Assembly (NCBI RefSeq): GCF_029168945.1 | Contig: NC_083602.1 | Span: forward strand, 29,313,323-29,377,322 | From: Cannabis sativa | Lineage: Eukaryota; Streptophyta; Magnoliopsida; Rosales; Cannabaceae | Reading direction: 5' to 3' | Length of the DNA: 64,000 nt | Shown: positions 58,017 to 64,000 of the stretch, in pieces | How the letters are laid out: each line of letters opens with the position of its first letter | Position numbering within the stretch: the first letter of the stretch is position 1 | Position numbers and translations under genes: made by a program | Notes under the pieces: generated by a model | Told to the model about the DNA's origin: nothing | What the model saw: only the letters and a program-made list of their open reading frames with translations | Database searches by the model: none

Positions 58017-61000
58017 TCAAGACACGGTTTGATCATTTTTCAATGCAATGTTTCGTAGTTCTCGCAAGTGAGAAGCTATCTCATGAATGAACTGAACACC
58101 CTTGTCCCCATTTCTAAGTGAGTTAACTGTGTGCTCAAGAAACTTCCGGTCTGTCTCAAGTGCTTCTAATCTCTTGTTTAGATCAGAAACAATAGTTCCA
58201 AGAGAAGTGGAATCTGTGGCTCGGGATAGCTCTGCAGGGCTTTCCCTGCTGTAACAAACTTCATCAGTTTCTATTCCATGAAGCTCATGTTTCTCAAGTG
58301 AGGAAGAGTTTCCTGCAGTATGCAAATCCTGCCTGGATACTGATTCATTGTGTTGAGTTGACAACGTATTCGTTTCTGCTGTACTATTTTCCTGATCCTT
58401 GCAACTTAGCTCTTCTGAGTTATCATCCTCACCATTGGGGAGCAGATGAAGTGTCTTCTCCAACTTCTTTAAACAGTCCAAGATATATAACTTTTCATCT
58501 TCAAACTCTAGCAATGAAGAATTCAAATTCCCTCCATCTGCATTCTCAAAAGAAATGCCCGAATCTTCAACTTTGTCAGATATACAAGGTTTATCACCAA
58601 TGCAGCTATATTTTGAATTATCAATTGCAATATCTGTTATCACATCACAGCTTGACTCTGAAGGAGAACCCATCACTCGTTCACTTGGAAACTTCTTCCT
58701 ATATAACTCAAGCTCTGCTTCTAGATCTTGTATCTCTTTCTCCTTCTCAGCAAGAAGATCATTTGACTTCTGAAGTTCATCGTCATCATACTCAGCTTGC
58801 TCTTCCATCATTCGAAGGTATTGGAGGGCTTCCATATGGAGTGCTGCCTTCTCTTCCTGCAACCTTGTGATCATGGCCATGGCTTGATTTGTGGCGATTG
58901 CAGAAGCACTTCTTTCTTCCTCCAGCTCCTTATACAAAGCAGTCATAAGTTTCTTATCATGCTCAACCTGTCGTTTGAGCCGTTCTACCACACTCTCACC
59001 CTCAATTTCACTCACGATGCTTCCATCAATAGACAATCCAGATTCATTTCTTTCAAGTGAGATCCTCTTTTGAAGTATATGCATCCCAATAGAACTGGAA
59101 GAATCCAAAGTCTTAATATCATCACTATTTAAAGAAAATTTAGGACTAATTTCATTCATGGGTTGCTCAGTGCCTCGAGTGACTGATAAGTGTGATAGTA
59201 AAAATTTCAAATCCTCACTAACTTTTGAAGCATCCTTCCCTATCCATTGCTCTGCAAGTAAACCAGAGAGTTGTTTTCCTCTATTTCCAACAGCTAACTT
59301 ATAAGCATCACCAAGATCCAATAAATTTGGTGCTTGCTGTCCATTGTCACTAGCAATAGGGTTTCTTTCTATACCTGTCTCGGTTGTTGTTTTCATCGTA
59401 GCTACTTCCTTACAGACCTCACCACCTCTGGTCACAGATGCCTCCTCAACTTCACCACTCCTGTTATCCACTGAGGCAATTAACCACAAACATGAGAAAT
59501 GACAGTAAAGTAAATCAACTAGAGAGAATAATGAAGTCTTCTAGGCAGAAGTTTCTGTGGAGAACAATACAAAAAATAATGTTCACAAGTTCCACACAAC
59601 ACACACCAAAAGGCATTATCTTTCAAGTATTGACCCATATGCAGCAAGGATTGGATGAGTATGTCACAAAACATACCAACTAATAGAACAAATAAAAAAC
59701 ATGCTTAAAAGAAAAAAAAAACATTGGACTTACAGCAGCTTTTTGATAATACAACAGGGATTGTTTCAGTTTGTGCAGGGATATTTTCCTTCTCTACATC
59801 TTGTTGCCAGTTAAGTTGTTCTAATCCATGCCCAGCAGCAACGGTGGAATCTAGAGATTCGTAATTAAAAGGCTCAACAGCATCTGCTTGTACCTCTGAG
59901 ATCAAAATTGAAGGTTTTGGCCCTGATGCTGGATCTATGAGTTTATCGGAGGCCACATCAGCATCTACAGTGACAATGCAAGGCTCAATACATTGAACAG
60001 AGAACTCTTCCTTGTACTCATTTGCTTCGGTGATCAGAGAACTCACACCTTCATCAAAGGCCAAATCAGTATCTTGAGTGACAACACAAGGCTCAACACA
60101 TTGAGCAGAGAACTCTTCCTTGTCCTCATATGCTTTGGGGATCAGAGAGCTCACACCTTCATCAAAGGCCAAATCAGCATCTAGAGTGACAACACGAGGT
60201 TCAATACATTGAGCAGAGAGCTCTTCCTTGTACTCATTTGCTTCGGGGATCAGAGAATGCACACCTTCATCAAAGGCTAAATCAGCATCCAGAGTGACAG
60301 CACGAGGCTCTACGCATCGAACAAAGACCTCTTCCTTAGACTCATTTTCTCCATGAATAAGAGCACTCACACCTTCATCAGTAGAAAATGGAGATTCAGA
60401 CTCAGTATCTGATGATATCTTCAGCTCTGTATATCTGATGTGAGATAAAGGGTTAACCTGACCATTTCTAGAATGACTATCTGTGATTGACACAATTGAT
60501 CTCTCCTTCATGACATTAAGATTCTCTTCAATGCCTTCAGATTCAGTATCAGAAGCTACATTGAGCTCTGTGTATTGAATATGAGGTAAAGGGTCTATCC
60601 CGTCATTTCTAGAATAACTAGCTGTTATTGACACAAAAGATGTCTCCTCCACGCCATCCTGGTTACCTCCAGTGGCACCAGAAAGAGACCTCTCAAGCTC
60701 AGCAGCCTCCAAACCAACTAGCTTTGACTGATACAACACCTGAGCATTAGCTCTTGGAGCCCATGGCTGATTGCAACAAGCACAACTCCTTGTGCTTGAA
60801 CTACTGATCGTATGATCCCTGAGTAAAGGGTCCTGATCAAAATCAGAGTTTATATCTTCACCCAATTTTCCCACCAACAGTCTATATGTTTCGGCATTTG
60901 ATTTGTTAATAGTTGCAAATGAGAATAGACAACTTTCACACATTTTATGTACATCTACAAGCTTATTATGAGCATGGCAAAGTACTAAAGAAGAAATCTC

Positions 61001-61255
61001 TGACTTATGACAATTGCACATCAAGTCCCAATAATATCCCCTTATTTCTTTGCCCAAAACATGATCGAGTCTCGAGCAGATCAGACAAGGTGTTTGCAAT
61101 TTGCAGCCACAAGCAAACTTTGTAATTACATACGAAAACACAGCATCAATGAACAGAAATATGATCAGCAACCATTCAAGAAAAGCTGAAACCAAAGTAG
61201 TGATCAAACCGTGGATTCTCTGTGGTTTAGCCGATGTAGTCCCCGTGGCAGCCAT
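58017..61255 (-). CDS. MYOB: myosin-binding protein, GTD-binding (DUF593) family
   Basis: Two coding exons, 61255-59734 and 59470-58017 (donor TGCT|GTAAGT, acceptor GCCTCAG|TGG), give 2,976 nt and 991 aa in frame. Residues ~17-45 form a hydrophobic membrane segment (LVSAFLEWLLIIFLFIDAVF). A Cys-rich patch follows (CGCKLQTPCLIC, CHAHNK, CESC). Residues ~670-766 are the GTD-binding coiled coil (LKRQVEHDKKLMTALYKELE through LEAELELYRKK), known to bind the globular tail of plant class XI myosins. Such proteins anchor vesicles or endomembranes to myosin for transport along actin. The central part holds four 36-residue repeats. The gene looks intact. Which MYOB paralogue this is cannot be told here. 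Confidence 0.9.
59948..60379 (-). repeat. four 108-bp coding tandem repeats in MYOB
   Basis: Residues 293-436 are four 36-residue units, each starting DEGV.(S/A)LI and ending (V/I)EP..VT.D.D. A different unit (about 35 residues, VSIT.S.SRN...YTEL) is repeated at residues 206-240 and 253-287. Confidence 0.85.
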
Positions 61256-61390
61256 GGCATAGGAACTTAAGTGACTTCAGAAGAAGAAATTGATTGCTGT
61301 TTCTTGCTGATGGAACAAATTGTATGTTTGAAACAGAATAAAGTCCAGTCCTCCCAGTATGAAATCAATAATTTGAGGTGAAACGCGACA

Positions 61391-62138
61391 CTGAAACCAA
61401 AATTTAGAATCATTAGGGGGAACTCAAAAGATACACCAGAGCACAGATATAAATCATTAAGGACATTAACAACAAACAAGTACGGATCACACAGCTAACA
61501 TAACTAAATTGTCATCATGGAGAAACACCCAAATAACATATGTACTTTTGACAAAAGAGATTTGTAATTAAGATATATAAATAAAGCCTTACCAATAATG
61601 AATCAGTACTTTAGGGAAAGAAATATGGCAGCTAAATTACAAAACCAAAATATATAATAACTAAAACTATTTCTGAAAAAATAGAAAACAGAAACCCCGA
61701 GATTTAACATGAAATATTATCAAGAAGTAAGAAAAGGAAGAGTCAAACAGAATCTTAGACTTATTGAATCGGATCTTCATGGATCAAAAACTCTGATGAA
61801 CAATAAAAAATTCATAACAAAGTAAATTCTCTTTGTATAATCGATGCACTGGAAAACCCATGAAAAAATTCCAGCAATAAACAAAAGAATACAGTTGAAA
61901 ATCGCAACTGAAATAGCATTAATAGATCACTAGCCATTAAAATTGCTAACGGCCAAATTCGGAAGTTGACTTGAGACGAAAAAAAGAGTGCCAATATTCA
62001 AACTTAGGTATCACGTATAACAAAAACCCTCAAAGCAATCAATACAAAACAGATAACAAAATCAAAACTTGATCACAAATATTAATTACTTAGAAGAAAA
62101 CTAGTTAATTCAAAAAAAAAAAAAGAAACTTAACTTAC
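61391..62138 (-). other. probable 5'UTR intron of MYOB gene
   Basis: A strong donor AACAG|GTAAGTTAAG at 62138 and an acceptor TGGTTTCAG at 61391 flank an AT-rich stretch upstream of the ATG. The leader exon would lie at about 62139-62330. Confidence 0.5.
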
Positions 62139-62340
62139 CTGTTCATGTGAAAAAGAAGAGAAAAACTTGATCATTCAGATGCAAAGAAGCTTCAAATCAG
62201 AGAAACCCATTTGCCAAATTGGTGATTATTAACAAATAAGCCAAAGTTGTTACAATGAGAAAAAGTTTGAAAAATAGAAAGGAAAAGAAATAAAAGCTCA
62301 ACCGAAAGGTTGAAGCTTTCCAACACAGATGTGCACGTAG

Positions 62341-64000
62341 TTTTCACAATTTTGATTATAAAAATGAAAATTAAAACTAAATAAATAAATAGAGCTGGAT
62401 CATGTCATAAATTATATCTCTGAAATTTTTTTAGCTGTTAAATTTTTTTTTTTTAAATTATTGAGATTGTTTGATTTAAGGATTTTTTTTCTAATTTCAT
62501 TTAATTTTACTATTTTAATAATTGTTTATATACTAAATCATGCTCCGAACTTTTATCGATGTTAAATTTTTTTATTAAAATTACACAAAAATCTTTAAAT
62601 TTAACAATTTTAAAATTTAAAAAATATTTTTAATGACCTTTGAGACATAATTTGGTACACTTAATCTTAATTAGCTTTAATTAGCTTTGAAATATAAGCC
62701 GACACTGCCAAAAAGTCGGCCATTGATAGAGAAAACGACACCAATTATACCGAAAGTATTTCCAAGAAAACAAAAATAAAAAATAAAACTTTAACCAATG
62801 CCTACATGGTATTCAATAAACAGCAAAGATTCGCGCAAAAATTGGTGTTAGTTGGCTTCCCTTTTTGTTTCTCTTTTCTTCGGTGTCCCAAAATAAGAAA
62901 AAGTAATACTGTATTTAACTTATTATTATTGTTATTTTCTTTTTCTTTTTCTTTTTTGACAAAATATTATTACTATTTTTCGTTCTATTAATTGTCATTA
63001 TAAATACAAATTAGTAGGTAAATGATGTGGTTTGCTATGGATTACAGATTTGTTAGTGAAGAAACTTCTTCTTTTTTTCTTAGTTATTCTGTCCATAATG
63101 TTTTTATATTTATTTTAAAAGACTATGAAAAACACTATTATAATATGAAGTCATATTAAAAAATATTAATAATATATCCACACACACCAAAACATTTTTT
63201 AAGTGTGGGCTGATATAATTATATTAATATTTTTAAATTTAACATACACATTTTTAATTATATAATTGCATATAAAATTTAAAAGTGAAAGTGGTGAATA
63301 TGTGAAAATTCTGTAGTTCCTTTTGAAAAAAAAAATTAATTCTGTCTTTTAGCAAAAATAAATAAATAATTCTGTCATAGGATTTTAATCATTGAAGAAA
63401 AGTAAAAGTAATTTACATTTGTATTACATTATTTTCGATATTAATATCATTATTAAAACTGAACAACAAACAGAATGACCAAAAACATTAATATGAAAAA
63501 AGGCTGATAAATGTTGTTTATTTTTAATTAAATTCAAAAATAAAAGGTATTGTGTTCACGTATTCACGTTGAGAATGAAATGTTTATAAAATATATAATT
63601 AAGAATATTAATATTAAAACTAAAAGTAGGCAAAAATATAAATTGGGTTGGAAGGTAGGGACAATGGATGGCTGGGTTGTCAACTACAAGTAAACGCAGT
63701 CCATATTTGAATGTATTAAAATTGGACTAACATTGAATTAGGATTACGTTATGAAGTGGTGATGTCTATATCATCAAATTCAGAGCTTTAAATTACAGTA
63801 TCAAAACACAAATATTTATACATAATTATTATTATTATTATTAATATAATTAGTGTGATGATGATAAGATAACTTGGTCCCATCCCATGCCAATCAGCTG
63901 AAATGAATGAGAAAATAACAAAGGAATTTTAATCATACATTAGGGGGAAAATTAAAAATTAGGCAAAAGTTAATACCTATTGGAGAAAGGGAAAATAGGT
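62341..64000. other. AT-rich spacer, no gene seen
   Basis: Presumed upstream region of the MYOB gene and intergenic DNA. It has T-rich tracts and an ATT microsatellite near 63824-63842. No coding or RNA gene was recognised. Confidence 0.55.

Overview
This window is nuclear DNA from a flowering plant, most likely a eudicot. It has two spliced plant housekeeping genes, AT-rich spacers and about 40 kb of nested transposable elements. I cannot name the species from the sequence. There is no bacterial, organellar or viral replicon here.

Layout. 1-5742: the 3' part of a Ty3/gypsy chromovirus (Tekay-like) with a damaged pol and a 2.3-kb 3' LTR. 5743-15610: AT-rich spacer holding a decayed Tat-type LTR (about 6849-7738), a foldback element with ~240-bp inverted arms (about 9087-11573), a 287-bp Mutator-like MITE with a 12-bp duplication (11701-11987), and a TRIM retroelement (13479-14237) whose 3' LTR was split by a tRNA-derived SINE (13965-14107). 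15611-19967 (minus): a 15-exon gene for bifunctional plastid AIR carboxylase (PurK-PurE) of purine synthesis, with one GC-AG intron. About 20600-36660: a decayed hAT element with a BED-finger transposase, cut by a young 12.4-kb Tat-lineage gypsy element (23258-35682, plus). 36670-57260: a LINE-type RNase H fragment (minus), cut by a hAT-like MITE, cut by a second Tat element of the same family (37384-56459, minus), cut by a very young chromovirus (45633-52333, minus) with an uninterrupted 1,565-codon gag-pol. 58017-61255 (minus): a two-exon gene for a membrane-anchored myosin-binding protein (GTD-binding/DUF593 family), with a likely 5'UTR intron. 62341-64000: AT-rich spacer.

How parts work together. 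Both Tat copies carry gag, protease, RT, RNase H, a second archaeal-type RNase H and integrase on one strand. Convergent to this is a separate three-exon antisense gene of about 990 codons with its own TATA box and 5'UTR intron. In the second copy (39262-42407) that gene has correct splice sites and a single nonsense codon. The first copy has two nearly identical LTRs but a pol riddled with frameshifts, so it was probably moved by proteins from another copy. The two copies face each other as a large inverted pair.

The most interesting signals are the intron-bearing antisense gene of the Tat elements, the LTR-38 bp-LTR structure next to the intact chromovirus, and the clean nesting order. I found nothing that must be called a wholly new system. 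Coordinates of exons and element ends were read by eye; comparisons are between copies in this window, not against databases.
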